The notes below the pieces were generated by a model. That model saw only the letters and a list, made by a program, of their open reading frames with translations. It ran no database searches and had not been told where the DNA came from. Both the position numbers and the translations under genes were made by a program. Positions 8,179 through 15,983 of a DNA stretch of 17,961 nt are shown here, in pieces (the first letter of the stretch is position 1; every line of letters starts with the position of its first letter). Source of the DNA: Gammaproteobacteria bacterium (GTDB lineage: Bacteria; Pseudomonadota; Gammaproteobacteria; Pseudomonadales; Pseudohongiellaceae). The DNA lies in the NCBI GenBank assembly GCA_016762995.1, contig JAESUT010000144.1, positions 5,176-23,136 on the forward strand, read 5' to 3'.

Positions 8179-9168
8179 ATGCCATCTCATGACGTAATGC
8201 CCAATATGGAACTGTACCAACCGGTACAGGTAGAAGATGCCCTAGCACTAGCCGATCGGCTCGCCGATAGAGGCTGGTTAGTTGGGGGCGGCCAAGATAC
8301 TTATGGCTGGTTAAAAGATCGAGCGAAAGACGCAGACGCGATGATCGACCTGAGCGCTATCGACTCACTTCGAGGCGTTCGCGAGACGGCGGACGGTATC
8401 GAAATCGGCGCTCTCACCACGCTCACAGAAGTTGCTACTAACAGCATTATTAAAGATAAGTTTTCCTTGTTATCGCAGGCAGCAGGCGTAGTGGCAAGCC
8501 CACAGATTCGCAACATCGGCACACTTGGCGGCAATGTCTCACAAGACGTTCGCTGCTGGTACTACCGCCGCGGCCTGTCTTGCTATCGAGCCGGTGGCAA
8601 CCTGTGCTACGCGGACACGCCTCAAGGCATGAACCGTGACCACTCGTTGTTTGAAACTAGCCGCTGTGTTGCGGCTAGCCCTTCCGATACGGCCCCTGCT
8701 CTGGTTGCGCTGGATGCCACTATGGTTATTCGGAGCTTGGACGGCGAACGTACTCTTGCTGCCGAGGATTACTTCGTTGGCCCAGCTAACGATATCGAGA
8801 GCACGACTGCGCTGCGTACAGGTGAGATTCTTACCTTGGTAAAAATCCCAAACACTTGGGCCAATGCCTCGTTCTACTTTGAAAAAGTCGCGGACAGAAA
8901 TGTCTGGGATTTTTCTCTCGTTAGCGTCGCAGCTGCCTTTAAGGTTAGCGGTGGCATCGTCGAAGATTCCCGCATCGTTTGTGGAGCAGTACAGTGCACG
9001 CCACGTCGCGTGACTAATGTAGAGAATGCAATTCGAGGCCAGGCGAAGAATGCTGCAACCGCAGAATCTGTCGCCGAGATGGCAACGGAGGGTGCCCGCG
9101 CACTCGCGCACAATGGATTTAAAATTCCATTAATGCAGAACTTGGTGAAGCGCGCTATTAGTGCCTAG
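8179..9168 (+). CDS. FAD-binding subunit of a molybdenum hydroxylase with four-Cys insert (PaoB/YagS-like)
   Basis: Medium subunit (329 residues) that holds FAD and passes electrons to the acceptor. FAD-site segments: VGGGQDTYGWLKD (35-47) and IRNIGTLGGNVSQ (110-122), both typical of the CO dehydrogenase flavoprotein family. Directly after comes a cysteine-rich insert, Cys126, 135, 143 and 163 (RCWYYRRGLSC...C...SRCVA). Its position and spacing fit the extra [4Fe-4S] site known in PaoB and in 4-hydroxybenzoyl-CoA reductase beta. The C-terminal CODH_FAD_C-like domain (about 220-329) includes CTPRRVTNVENAI. The gene starts nine bases after the Mo subunit, with AGAGG six bases before ATG. There is no signal peptide. 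It is the last gene of the operon; a strong terminator follows within 45 bases. Confidence 0.92.
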   Translation: MPSHDVMPNMELYQPVQVEDALALADRLADRGWLVGGGQDTYGWLKDRAKDADAMIDLSAIDSLRGVRETADGIEIGALTTLTEVATNSIIKDKFSLLSQAAGVVASPQIRNIGTLGGNVSQDVRCWYYRRGLSCYRAGGNLCYADTPQGMNRDHSLFETSRCVAASPSDTAPALVALDATMVIRSLDGERTLAAEDYFVGPANDIESTTALRTGEILTLVKIPNTWANASFYFEKVADRNVWDFSLVSVAAAFKVSGGIVEDSRIVCGAVQCTPRRVTNVENAIRGQAKNAATAESVAEMATEGARALAHNGFKIPLMQNLVKRAISA

Positions 9169-9209
9169 AGCCTTTGGTTTTAGCCTACTTAAGAGCCTGC
9201 AGATAAGAG

Positions 9210-9242
9210 GGGTACGATCCTAAGGGTCGTATCCTTTTTTTT
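9210..9242 (+). terminator. Rho-independent terminator of the molybdoenzyme operon
   Basis: An 11-bp stem, GGGTACGATCC (9210-9220) with GGGTCGTATCC (9224-9234), contains two G-U pairs, has a TAA loop, and is followed by eight T (9235-9242). It lies 42 bases after the FAD subunit stop codon. Confidence 0.92.
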
Positions 9243-9262
9243 CGCCTTGAGTTCGCCTTGAG
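9241..9262. repeat. 11-bp perfect tandem duplication
   Basis: TTCGCCTTGAG occurs twice back to back (9241-9251, 9252-9262), starting within the terminator T-tract. It is most simply a slippage duplication; no function is evident. Confidence 0.8.
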
Positions 9263-9336
9263 AAAGACAATCGTTACGCTCACACTCAAATCAATCAATG
9301 ACCGAATGACCTTGCTTCTGGTAACTTAAACACACT

Positions 9337-10173
9337 ATGACAAACCTAGTACAAACTCTAACAGTAGGTATGCTGCTACTTTCCCTCGAGCTCGCTTACG
9401 CCGAAAGGGACGATACTGTGCTACAAAACGTCAGCTTCGCTGATGTACTGAGTGTCCCCTATAGAGAATCCAATACTACTATCAGCTACGGTCCAGGCCC
9501 ATTTCAGTTTGGTCAACTCTGGCTACCTGTAACGACCCCCGTTCGTGCAAGCCTCGTTCTTATTCACGGAGGCTGTTGGCTTAACCAGTTCGATATCAGC
9601 TACAGCCATGGTCTTAGCTCCGCATTGGCCGATGCCGGCTACGCAGTTTGGTCCTTGGAATATCGACGTATCGGCGATGAAGGCGGTGCCTGGCCGGGAA
9701 CCTTCGAAGATATTATCGCCGGCATCAATAGCCTGAACGACATAGCTGAAATAGAGTCAGAAAACGTGGCGATTCTCGGGCACTCAGCCGGTGGTCATCT
9801 TGCCTTACTGGCTGGCGCTCGATCAGAGCTTCTTGATGTAGAGCCGGACCTAATTATCGGGCTGGCTGCTATTTCCGATGTAATCAGCTACGCGGAGGGA
9901 AGTAACTTCTGCCAAGCTGCGACACCCTTGTTCATGGGCGGCAGTGTTATAGAGCGCGCACAAGACTACTTCGATGCTAACCCAGGCAATCATGGTCTCC
10001 ATGAAAACACAGTGTTGCTACAGGGGGATATTGACAAGATTGTTCCACTCTCACAGGCGACGCTGCCGGGAGCGAGAACAATTATCAGGACAGGAGCGAG
10101 TCATTTCGACTGGGTTCATCCAGGCACCCTCGCCTATCGAAGTCTATTAGAACTGCTAGCTGAACACTTCTAG
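9337..10173 (+). CDS. Secreted alpha/beta hydrolase (esterase/lipase-like)
   Basis: A 278-residue exported hydrolase of the BD-FAE/esterase-lipase type, expected to cleave a carboxylic ester or small acyl group. A signal peptide covers residues 1-22 (LAYA^ERD). The oxyanion motif LIHGGCW spans 75-81. Nucleophile Ser150 lies in ILGHSAGGH. Asp233 in QGDIDKIVP and His256 in TGASHFDW complete the triad. The core is otherwise compact with no extra domain. Its promoter must lie in the 168-bp gap after the operon terminator; no clear -35/-10 pair or ribosome site is seen before the ATG. The adjacent molybdoenzyme does not tell its substrate. An alternative reading as a dipeptidyl-peptidase-like hydrolase is less likely given the short length. 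Confidence 0.87.
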   Translation: MTNLVQTLTVGMLLLSLELAYAERDDTVLQNVSFADVLSVPYRESNTTISYGPGPFQFGQLWLPVTTPVRASLVLIHGGCWLNQFDISYSHGLSSALADAGYAVWSLEYRRIGDEGGAWPGTFEDIIAGINSLNDIAEIESENVAILGHSAGGHLALLAGARSELLDVEPDLIIGLAAISDVISYAEGSNFCQAATPLFMGGSVIERAQDYFDANPGNHGLHENTVLLQGDIDKIVPLSQATLPGARTIIRTGASHFDWVHPGTLAYRSLLELLAEHF

Positions 10174-10281
10174 CACGTCGTCTGAGAAGTTAAGAAAATT
10201 GTTCACAAGTAATGGAGTAAGAACCCAATTACGAGTAGACAAGTTTTCTCAATGACTCAAGGTCGCTTACTCTGCTGGAGT

Positions 10282-10317
10282 GGAACAATAGTAGCAATAC
10301 CACTGTTCCTCATTTTT
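10282..10317 (+). terminator. Weak candidate terminator after the alpha/beta hydrolase
   Basis: GGAACA (10282-10287) and TGTTCC (10304-10309) can pair around a 16-base loop and are followed by TCATTTTT. The stem is short and the loop long, so this is only a possibility. The T-tract overlaps the stop codon of the small - strand gene. Confidence 0.25.
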
Positions 10318-10432
10318 AGAACACATAGTTTCCAATGAGATATGAACCTACCATTATCACCACATAACTACCGAGGATTACATTTACCACTGGCATTAAT
10401 TTCGCTTCTCGCTCTTGTTCGTGTACCGACAT
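10316..10432 (-). CDS. Small single-span membrane protein, 38 residues
   Basis: A short frame that standard length cut-offs miss. The protein has a charged N-terminus (MSVHEQEREAK) followed by one hydrophobic segment of about 24 residues (residues 14-38, PVVNVILGSYVV...), with no charged residue after Lys11. It would span the inner membrane once, with the charged end probably cytoplasmic. The ribosome binding site is the best in the window: GGAGAGG at 10438-10444, with GAGG exactly five bases before ATG. The gene lies 132 bp after the stop of the hybrid kinase on the same strand and could share its transcript. No family is recognised. The role is unknown; small membrane proteins often modulate a larger membrane partner, so the kinase is an obvious candidate (inference only). 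Confidence 0.6.
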   Translation of the reverse strand: MSVHEQEREAKLMPVVNVILGSYVVIMVGSYLIGNYVF

Positions 10433-10564
10433 ACTCACCTCTCCACTAAAAAACTACGTCAAAGCATAGTCCAAGGGGAGGCCAAAACATTGATTTAGGT
10501 CATCGGGGATGGCATTGGGAGCGCAGCATCGAATGCTGAAGAGAACAGGGCCTTGGTGGCTGTC
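10433..10564. other. Spacer between hybrid kinase stop and small membrane protein
   Basis: 132 bp. It contains a perfect hairpin CAGCAT-CGA-ATGCTG at 10524-10538, 26 bases after the kinase stop in the direction of its transcription. No T-tract follows, so it is not an intrinsic terminator; it could stabilise the mRNA end. The ribosome site of the small gene is at its other end. Confidence 0.5.
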
Positions 10565-12340
10565 CTAGCCTAGCCCGGAAGGGTTAGGAGACATGGCTTT
10601 CTGCAGAACGTCACGCAGCTCTTCCTGGCGATATGGCTTGCTCAAAAAACCTGTCATGCCAGACTTAATTAGGTCTTTTGGATCTTCATGAATAACATTC
10701 GCGGTAACCGCGATCACGGGAATAGTTGATATGTTGCCATCCATAGCGCGAATTTTTCTAACTGCCGTCACTCCGTCCATGACCGGCATCTGCAGGTCCA
10801 TCATAATTACACTCACGATATGATCAGGCAAATAGTCGAGAACTTCTCTGCCGTTCGACATCGTCACCACCTTATGCCCATCTGCTTCCAAAAGACGAGA
10901 AAGAACCATGCGGTTAACGGCATTATCATCCGCGACCACAATCGATAGCGAGCGCAGCTTAATATCGGCGCGACTGGTCGGCTTAATAACTGGAGCCTTA
11001 GCACTCGTTAACGGCAGGAATACCGTAAAAGTCGAGCCTCTACCCGGTACGGAATGCACCGCAATTTTCCCACCCATAGCAGAAACCAGCTGCTTAACGA
11101 TAGTCAACCCAAGTCCAGAGCCACCGAATTTCCGCATTGTTGTCTTGTCGGCTTGAACATAGGGCTCGAACAGACTTGCCTGCGCCTTCTTGTTAATGCC
11201 TATCCCCGTATCTGATATTTTCAGGCGCATGCGCTCTAACGCAGTGTCCAGAACCACATCTACTTCACCCGCACTGGTGAACTTGACTGCATTGCCCACC
11301 AAATTTAATAAAATCTGACGCAGCCTAGTTGGGTCGCCACGAACGTATTCGGGAATGTCGTCCTCGATGACAAAAGAAAACTTTACGCCCTTCTCTTTAG
11401 CCTGAAACGCCAGTGGTGCAAGAGTTGATTCGAACAATTCGTGAATATTTACCGGCACCTTCTCCAGCTCAATCGTTCGACTGTCTAAACGCGACAAATC
11501 CATGACATTATTAATAAGTTCCAACAATGTCTCGCTACTGTGAAGTATCACATCGATCAACTCTTTCTTCTTGCTCGGCAAATCACCGCCTTTGAGCAAC
11601 TGTGAGGCGCCGATGACACCGTTTAATGGAGTCCGTAACTCGTGACTCATTGCGGCGAGAAAGGATGCTTTCGCCTGCTCCGACTGACGCGCCTCGCTCT
11701 CTGCTAAGGTGCGGTCGTGCACCTCTTTTTCTAATTGCATTACCGTGTCGCTTAGTTTTTTCTCGGCAGTTACCTGAGCATTGCGAAAAACGAACGTGGC
11801 CGCGGACAGCAGAAACATCACTAGCGTTGCCTCTACAGCAAGCACAAGCGCCTGTTCCGATTCTAACGGCCCTGCAAAGGGGAACTCATAGCCTGTGTAG
11901 TGCATATAGGCAAATACCCAGAGCGTAGACGCACAGATTACCGCCCATATAACGCCAGCTGTACGCCCTGCCACAAGAGATGCAATTACGGGGAGAATAA
12001 GCAACCATGCCCATGTATTGGCCCAAACACCAACGGACATCATGGCCATTGTCATAACAAACCAATAGGCCGTAATAGGCATCTGCGATGCTAGAAGCTG
12101 CTGATTAAAATATGCTTGTAGGTAGAGTCCGAAGAAGGCAACGACAGTAGCAATCGCAATATAAATATTGTCACGCTCGCCATCGGTGTAATAGTTGGAC
12201 ACGAATAACCCGATCGCGACCGGCAGTACACAAAATATAGTTGTAGAAAGTGTCCGGCGTTCCCGCAGTAGTACAGGTTCACTAGTAGCAGGCTGCAAGC
12301 CCCCATTCCATAGAAACTTGAGATGATTAATCAAAAACAT
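10565..12340 (-). CDS. Membrane-bound hybrid histidine kinase (HisKA-HATPase-REC)
   Basis: A 591-residue inner-membrane sensor kinase. The N-terminal part (about 33-185) has some six hydrophobic segments and no recognised periplasmic sensor domain. A linker helix follows (188-225). The HisKA dimerisation domain carries phospho-acceptor His233 in MSHELRTPLNG. The ATPase domain shows the N box (Asn350), DTGIGI (377-382), FEPYVQAD and GGSGLGL (406-412). A C-terminal receiver domain (about 465-582) has the acidic pair Asp471-Asp472, phospho-site Asp515 in MMDLQMPVMDG, Thr546 and Lys568. There is no HPt domain and no DNA-binding partner next to it, so the phosphate must go to a distant HPt or regulator. 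A large dyad lies just upstream. The start has no strong ribosome site. The signal sensed is unknown; the membrane region itself may be the sensor. Confidence 0.93.
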   Translation of the reverse strand: MFLINHLKFLWNGGLQPATSEPVLLRERRTLSTTIFCVLPVAIGLFVSNYYTDGERDNIYIAIATVVAFFGLYLQAYFNQQLLASQMPITAYWFVMTMAMMSVGVWANTWAWLLILPVIASLVAGRTAGVIWAVICASTLWVFAYMHYTGYEFPFAGPLESEQALVLAVEATLVMFLLSAATFVFRNAQVTAEKKLSDTVMQLEKEVHDRTLAESEARQSEQAKASFLAAMSHELRTPLNGVIGASQLLKGGDLPSKKKELIDVILHSSETLLELINNVMDLSRLDSRTIELEKVPVNIHELFESTLAPLAFQAKEKGVKFSFVIEDDIPEYVRGDPTRLRQILLNLVGNAVKFTSAGEVDVVLDTALERMRLKISDTGIGINKKAQASLFEPYVQADKTTMRKFGGSGLGLTIVKQLVSAMGGKIAVHSVPGRGSTFTVFLPLTSAKAPVIKPTSRADIKLRSLSIVVADDNAVNRMVLSRLLEADGHKVVTMSNGREVLDYLPDHIVSVIMMDLQMPVMDGVTAVRKIRAMDGNISTIPVIAVTANVIHEDPKDLIKSGMTGFLSKPYRQEELRDVLQKAMSPNPSGLG

Positions 12341-12361
12341 GCATGCTTCTCAGTTATTCCT

Positions 12362-12402
12362 GCAATTTCTAAATCATACCTGAACAGGTGAAATTTAGTT
12401 GC
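12362..12402. promoter_or_regulatory. Large imperfect dyad upstream of the hybrid kinase
   Basis: Nested inverted repeats: GCAA / TTGC outside, CTAAAT / ATTTAG in the middle, ACCTG-AA-CAGGT at the centre, separated by short unpaired stretches (CAT / GAA and a TTT bulge). It lies 22-62 bases before the kinase ATG and after the hemH end. The 2-base centre favours a protein-binding operator over an RNA hairpin. The binding factor is unknown; it does not fit the standard enterobacterial LexA, Fur or FNR sites. Confidence 0.45.
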
Positions 12403-12511
12403 TCTCTAACCTCAGCTCTCCTAGCCAATGACAATATCATAATTGACTAATCGCCGCAGTGAGATTCAGGTTTGAAGGTGGTGACTCATTGACGCAGCTC
12501 TACTTCCCCGG

Positions 12512-13549
12512 CTATTTCTGATTCGCCTCCAAGTGCCGCTGAGAGATCTCATAGACCGAGCTAAACCAAACCGGCTCATCGTTGAGATTGGGTAGGAGTT
12601 GAAAAACCTCACCGCCTCCCGCCATGAACTGTTCCCGATATTCAATACCAATCTCGTGAATCGTCTCTAGGCAATCTGAGACAAATGAGGGGGTAACTAC
12701 CGCAACTTTCTTACAGCCGGATGCAAGTAACTTATCCAGATGATCATCCAGATAAGGCCGAATCCAAGCCTGGCGACCGAACCGAGATTGGAAGGCTATG
12801 GAATATCTATCCTCACTCCAGCCTAATGCCGCAACGACATTCTTCGTCGTAGCGATGCACTGTGCTCGGTAACAGAGACGATTCTTTTCTGAAATTTCCT
12901 CACAACAACTACCGAAGTCACAAACACTCTCTTTATCTGCCTTCTTTATATTTGACTCTGGCAGCCCGTGAAAGCTGAATACCACATGATCCACCTGTTC
13001 ATCTAATAGATGCTTGCCGATTAGGTCCACCCAAGCTTGAACAAATGCGGGCTCGGCATAAAGATCATCGATGAATTGCAAATTGGGAGGCGTTTTCCAT
13101 TTAGCGGCTGCCTCCTTTACTCCGTGAAATACAGACGCGGTCGTTGCGGTCGAATACTGCGGGAAAAGCGGTAACACTAGAATTTCAGCTATTCCCTTAC
13201 TCTCCAACTCTGCCATCGCCTCGGATATGAATGGCTGGCTATAAGCCATTCCATTGAGGACCAGCACATCTTCTCCCGCGCTAGCATAAGCACTCTGTAC
13301 GCTAGCCTGCAATCTGTCGGCATAGACCTTCAACGGTGACCCCTCTTTCGTCCAGATACTCGCGTAGTTCTTGGCGGTCTTTGGCGCACGAAATGGCAAG
13401 ATGATCAGGTTGCGCAATAACCACCTGCCCAGCGGATTCATATCGAATACGTAAGGATCCGAAAAAAAATACTTATAGAAGTCTCTGAGACCCTTGGCGG
13501 TAGGTTCTGCTGGAGTTCCTAAATTTAACAATAAGACAGCTTTTGACAT
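12512..13549 (-). CDS. hemH: Ferrochelatase with internal [2Fe-2S]-type cysteine segment
   Basis: Inserts Fe2+ into protoporphyrin IX, the last step of the protoporphyrin-dependent haem pathway; membrane-associated in the cytoplasm. The 345-residue protein begins with the typical VLLLNLGTP. It contains LPLFPQYST (126-134), active-site His194 in FSFHGLPE and Glu295 in SDCLETIHEI, with the conserved FQSRFGRQAW in between. Unlike E. coli HemH it carries an insert at 200-231 with Cys210, 215, 216, 226 and 231 (CDFGSCC...NRLCYRAQC). Ferrochelatases with four cysteines in such an internal segment, for example that of Myxococcus xanthus, are known to bind a [2Fe-2S] cluster. The gene lies between the antiporter and the kinase with 349-bp and 171-bp gaps, so it probably has its own promoter. 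There is no clear ribosome site before the ATG. Confidence 0.95.
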   Translation of the reverse strand: MSKAVLLLNLGTPAEPTAKGLRDFYKYFFSDPYVFDMNPLGRWLLRNLIILPFRAPKTAKNYASIWTKEGSPLKVYADRLQASVQSAYASAGEDVLVLNGMAYSQPFISEAMAELESKGIAEILVLPLFPQYSTATTASVFHGVKEAAAKWKTPPNLQFIDDLYAEPAFVQAWVDLIGKHLLDEQVDHVVFSFHGLPESNIKKADKESVCDFGSCCEEISEKNRLCYRAQCIATTKNVVAALGWSEDRYSIAFQSRFGRQAWIRPYLDDHLDKLLASGCKKVAVVTPSFVSDCLETIHEIGIEYREQFMAGGGEVFQLLPNLNDEPVWFSSVYEISQRHLEANQK

Positions 13550-13559
13550 GAGCTTACAA

Positions 13560-13577
13560 CTAATTATCCTAATTATG
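13560..13577. repeat. 9-bp AT-rich tandem repeat before hemH
   Basis: CTAATTATC followed by CTAATTATG. On the - strand this reads CATAATTAG then GATAATTAG, giving two overlapping -10-like hexamers (CATAAT, GATAAT) 10-27 bases before the hemH ATG. That is close for a promoter; no convincing -35 is seen. Confidence 0.5.
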
Positions 13578-13585
13578 AGGGCAGT

Positions 13586-13608
13586 CTAATCCATAAAAAA
13601 GGGATTAG
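13586..13608. promoter_or_regulatory. Inverted repeat upstream of hemH
   Basis: CTAATCC (13586-13592) and GGATTAG (13602-13608) are perfect complements around a 9-base A-rich centre, 37-59 bases before the hemH ATG. It is a possible operator or leader hairpin. On the - strand the centre is a T-run inside the loop, so it is not a terminator. Confidence 0.4.
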
Positions 13609-13898
13609 TAACAGGCTAAAAATATCTAACTTTGCGTGTGTGCAGATGGTAAAGCGAAACCACCCCTCGATACCAGCATTTCACCTGCATCGAATGAATA
13701 CCTGTAAGCTTAGACCGACTGAAAACCATGTAAGAACGCCTGAGACTGCCCACCTGCGTCACACACCAGATCCGCTATGCACAATTTAATTCGCGATAAT
13801 CTACTCCGGCCTAGAGTCGTAAAACAGTGCCGGGTGCAGAGTACGCCAACGGCTAGCCTCCGAACCTGTCTTGAAGGAATAGATAGCCTACAACCCTT

Positions 13899-15677
13899 CT
13901 AGGAAGACACGGTATTCTTACTATCCTCCTCAAACAATTTCTCCAACTCCATTCTTCCTTCTTTTGCCAAGTTTTGCAGCTCGGCTAGGTCGTCCATGTG
14001 CTTGGCCGAGCGACTCAATATTTCTTCATCATGCTTACGAAACATACTCGTTACCTCCAAGGCCTGTCCTTCTGTATAGCCAAGGTGTTCCAGGGTGTCA
14101 GTTGCGGCTTCGAGGCTACTAGCAAAAGTTTCTCGTATTACATTTTGTACGTCACGTTTGTGCAGTTCATAGGCGTGGAAGCGATCGATAGCGCGCGCCA
14201 CTATACGAATGTCGGGGTTTTGTTCTCTAGCCAGGTCAACTATCTGCAAAGACTCCTCAACATTATCAACGGCTAGCACCAAAATTCTGGCCTTTTTAAC
14301 CCCCGCAGATAGTAATAGGTCAAGCCGTGTAAGATCCCCATAGAAAAGACGATTGCCAAACTGCTTTACGAATTCAACATGAACCGAATCCTTATCCATT
14401 GCTGTAAACGGCACATGACGTGCTTGCAGCATTCGACCGACAATCTGGCCGAATCTACCGAATCCAGCAATAATTACCTCGGGGTCGTGGTCGGCCCAAT
14501 AAGCACTTTGCTCGGGAATGGCCTCGCGGCGGCGATGCCAGATCTTGCGCTGGATTACTACCAGAGGCGAAGTCAGCGCCATGGACAAACCTACGATGAG
14601 TGTAATCTGATCTGTGAGCTCCGCAGTAAACAACTTCAGTTCAGTAGCTGAAGACAGCACAACGAACGCAAACTCTCCACCCTGCGACAGCATCAGTCCT
14701 AACTGAAAGCTTTCTTTAAAAGAGATTTTACGCCAGCGCAAAATGCCGACGATCACTAGTGTCTTAGTAGCGACTAAGGCGAGCGCTCCAACAATCATGA
14801 GAAGCGGATTCGCATACAACAGCGGCAAATTGAGGGTCATCCCTACTGCGATAAAAAACAGTCCGAGTAAAATTCCTTTGAAGGGCTCAATGTCAGATTC
14901 GAGCTGATGCCTGAAATTGGAGTTCGCCAATAGTATTCCTGCAAGGAAGGCTCCTAAGCCCATCGATAAGCCAACTGCTTCCATCAGCACCGCCACGCTG
15001 ATAACTATTAATAGACTCGCCGCTGTCATCACCTCACGATTATTCGTACCGGCGACGATACCGAGAACCGTATTCAAGCCGAATCGACTGACAGCTAGCA
15101 CCAACAAAATCGCAATAACGCCGTAGTACCAAGGTGGCGCTTCGCTCTCGCCAGACCCAGACAGTGCAAGTACACCAACCAAGACGAGGATCGGGATAAC
15201 AGCGAGGTCTTGCATCAACAGAATGCCAAAGCCTTTACGGCCCAGAGGGGATGCCAGAATATGCTCTTCTTTCATAAGCTGTATCGCGAATGCGGTGGAT
15301 GAAAGAGCGAGGGTAAGGCCCAGCACCAGCGACTGCGAAAAGCTGAATGATAAGAACAGCATTAGCCCTCCGATCACTACCGTACTAAGTAACAGCTGAC
15401 TACCGCCAATCAGGCCGATATGGCTGCGCATATTCCACAGTTTGTTGGGAGCAAGCTCCAAACCAATGACGAACAACAAAAGGATTACACCGTACTCGGC
15501 AAAGTGCAGCACCTGATCGGGGTCACTAATAACTCCGAGTGCATGAGGGCCTAAGACGATGCCAGCACATAAGTAACCCAGAATGGACCCTAGGCCGATT
15601 TTCTTGAAAAAAGGCACTGCTATGACCGCAGCGAGAAGGTAATACATTGCGTTGATCAACAGACTATCGGTATCCAT
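13899..15677 (-). CDS. kefB: KefB/KefC-type monovalent cation:proton antiporter (CPA2) with RCK domain
   Basis: A 592-residue inner-membrane K+/H+ antiporter, in known Kef systems gated by glutathione adducts and protecting against electrophiles. The N-terminal Na_H_Exchanger domain (about 1-380) has around 12 hydrophobic segments with IGLELAPNKLW (71-81), Gln156-Asp157 in LMQDLAVIP and SQGGEFAFV (331-339). The cytoplasmic RCK/TrkA-N Rossmann domain begins with IIAGFGRFGQ (402-411), has YGDLTRLDLL (446-455), and is followed by HAYELHKRDV and RETFASSLEA. This tail (510-560) resembles E. coli KefB more than KefC. The start is supported by GAGG five bases before ATG. No KefF/KefG-type quinone reductase partner lies next to it. 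Kef-like members of other substrate preference cannot be excluded, so the symbol is by resemblance. Confidence 0.88.
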   Translation of the reverse strand: MDTDSLLINAMYYLLAAVIAVPFFKKIGLGSILGYLCAGIVLGPHALGVISDPDQVLHFAEYGVILLLFVIGLELAPNKLWNMRSHIGLIGGSQLLLSTVVIGGLMLFLSFSFSQSLVLGLTLALSSTAFAIQLMKEEHILASPLGRKGFGILLMQDLAVIPILVLVGVLALSGSGESEAPPWYYGVIAILLVLAVSRFGLNTVLGIVAGTNNREVMTAASLLIVISVAVLMEAVGLSMGLGAFLAGILLANSNFRHQLESDIEPFKGILLGLFFIAVGMTLNLPLLYANPLLMIVGALALVATKTLVIVGILRWRKISFKESFQLGLMLSQGGEFAFVVLSSATELKLFTAELTDQITLIVGLSMALTSPLVVIQRKIWHRRREAIPEQSAYWADHDPEVIIAGFGRFGQIVGRMLQARHVPFTAMDKDSVHVEFVKQFGNRLFYGDLTRLDLLLSAGVKKARILVLAVDNVEESLQIVDLAREQNPDIRIVARAIDRFHAYELHKRDVQNVIRETFASSLEAATDTLEHLGYTEGQALEVTSMFRKHDEEILSRSAKHMDDLAELQNLAKEGRMELEKLFEEDSKNTVSS

Positions 15678-15983
15678 AAAGGCCTCAATCTCGGTGGCTA
15701 GGGCGGTGAGCTCAGAGCAGATTAATTAGTGTGCACCCCTCAAAATTTGCCTACTGAGTGCAGTGCTAGGTGCCGCGTCTCCCTGAGGCATAAATGAATG
15801 CGAATCGAGACGCTAGTAGGCGAATTTCATGCCTTTATAGGGTACTTAAGCTGATTTGAATTTTCAGTAACTAACTATGTAGCATATCATCCCCTACCTC
15901 GACATGAAATACAGTGAAAAACCTCCTGCAAAGCCCGCAGCCATTGGTCTACAGCAATTTAAGTCAATGACTGACGAAAGCTG

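Larger units (their letters stand above)
13550..13898. other. Spacer upstream of hemH, 349 bp
   Basis: Lies between the antiporter stop and the hemH start. Near hemH it has the tandem repeat at 13560-13577 and the inverted repeat at 13586-13608. Short frames in the rest (for example 47 codons on + from the ATG near 13646) lack ribosome sites and protein-like composition. No RNA gene, terminator with T-tract or mobile element is seen. Confidence 0.6.

Noticed and set aside
8539..9111. 190-codon - strand frame inside the FAD subunit gene
   Set aside because: Complete overlap with a well-supported gene whose motifs are on the + strand; no protein-like motif in the antisense frame.
12378..12389. 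ACCTG-AA-CAGGT as a LexA (SOS) box
   Set aside because: The CTG and CAG halves are only two bases apart, whereas the gammaproteobacterial LexA site has CTG-N10-CAG.
13646..13790. 47-codon + frame in the hemH upstream spacer
   Set aside because: No ribosome site, and rich in His, Pro and Arg as expected of random frames.
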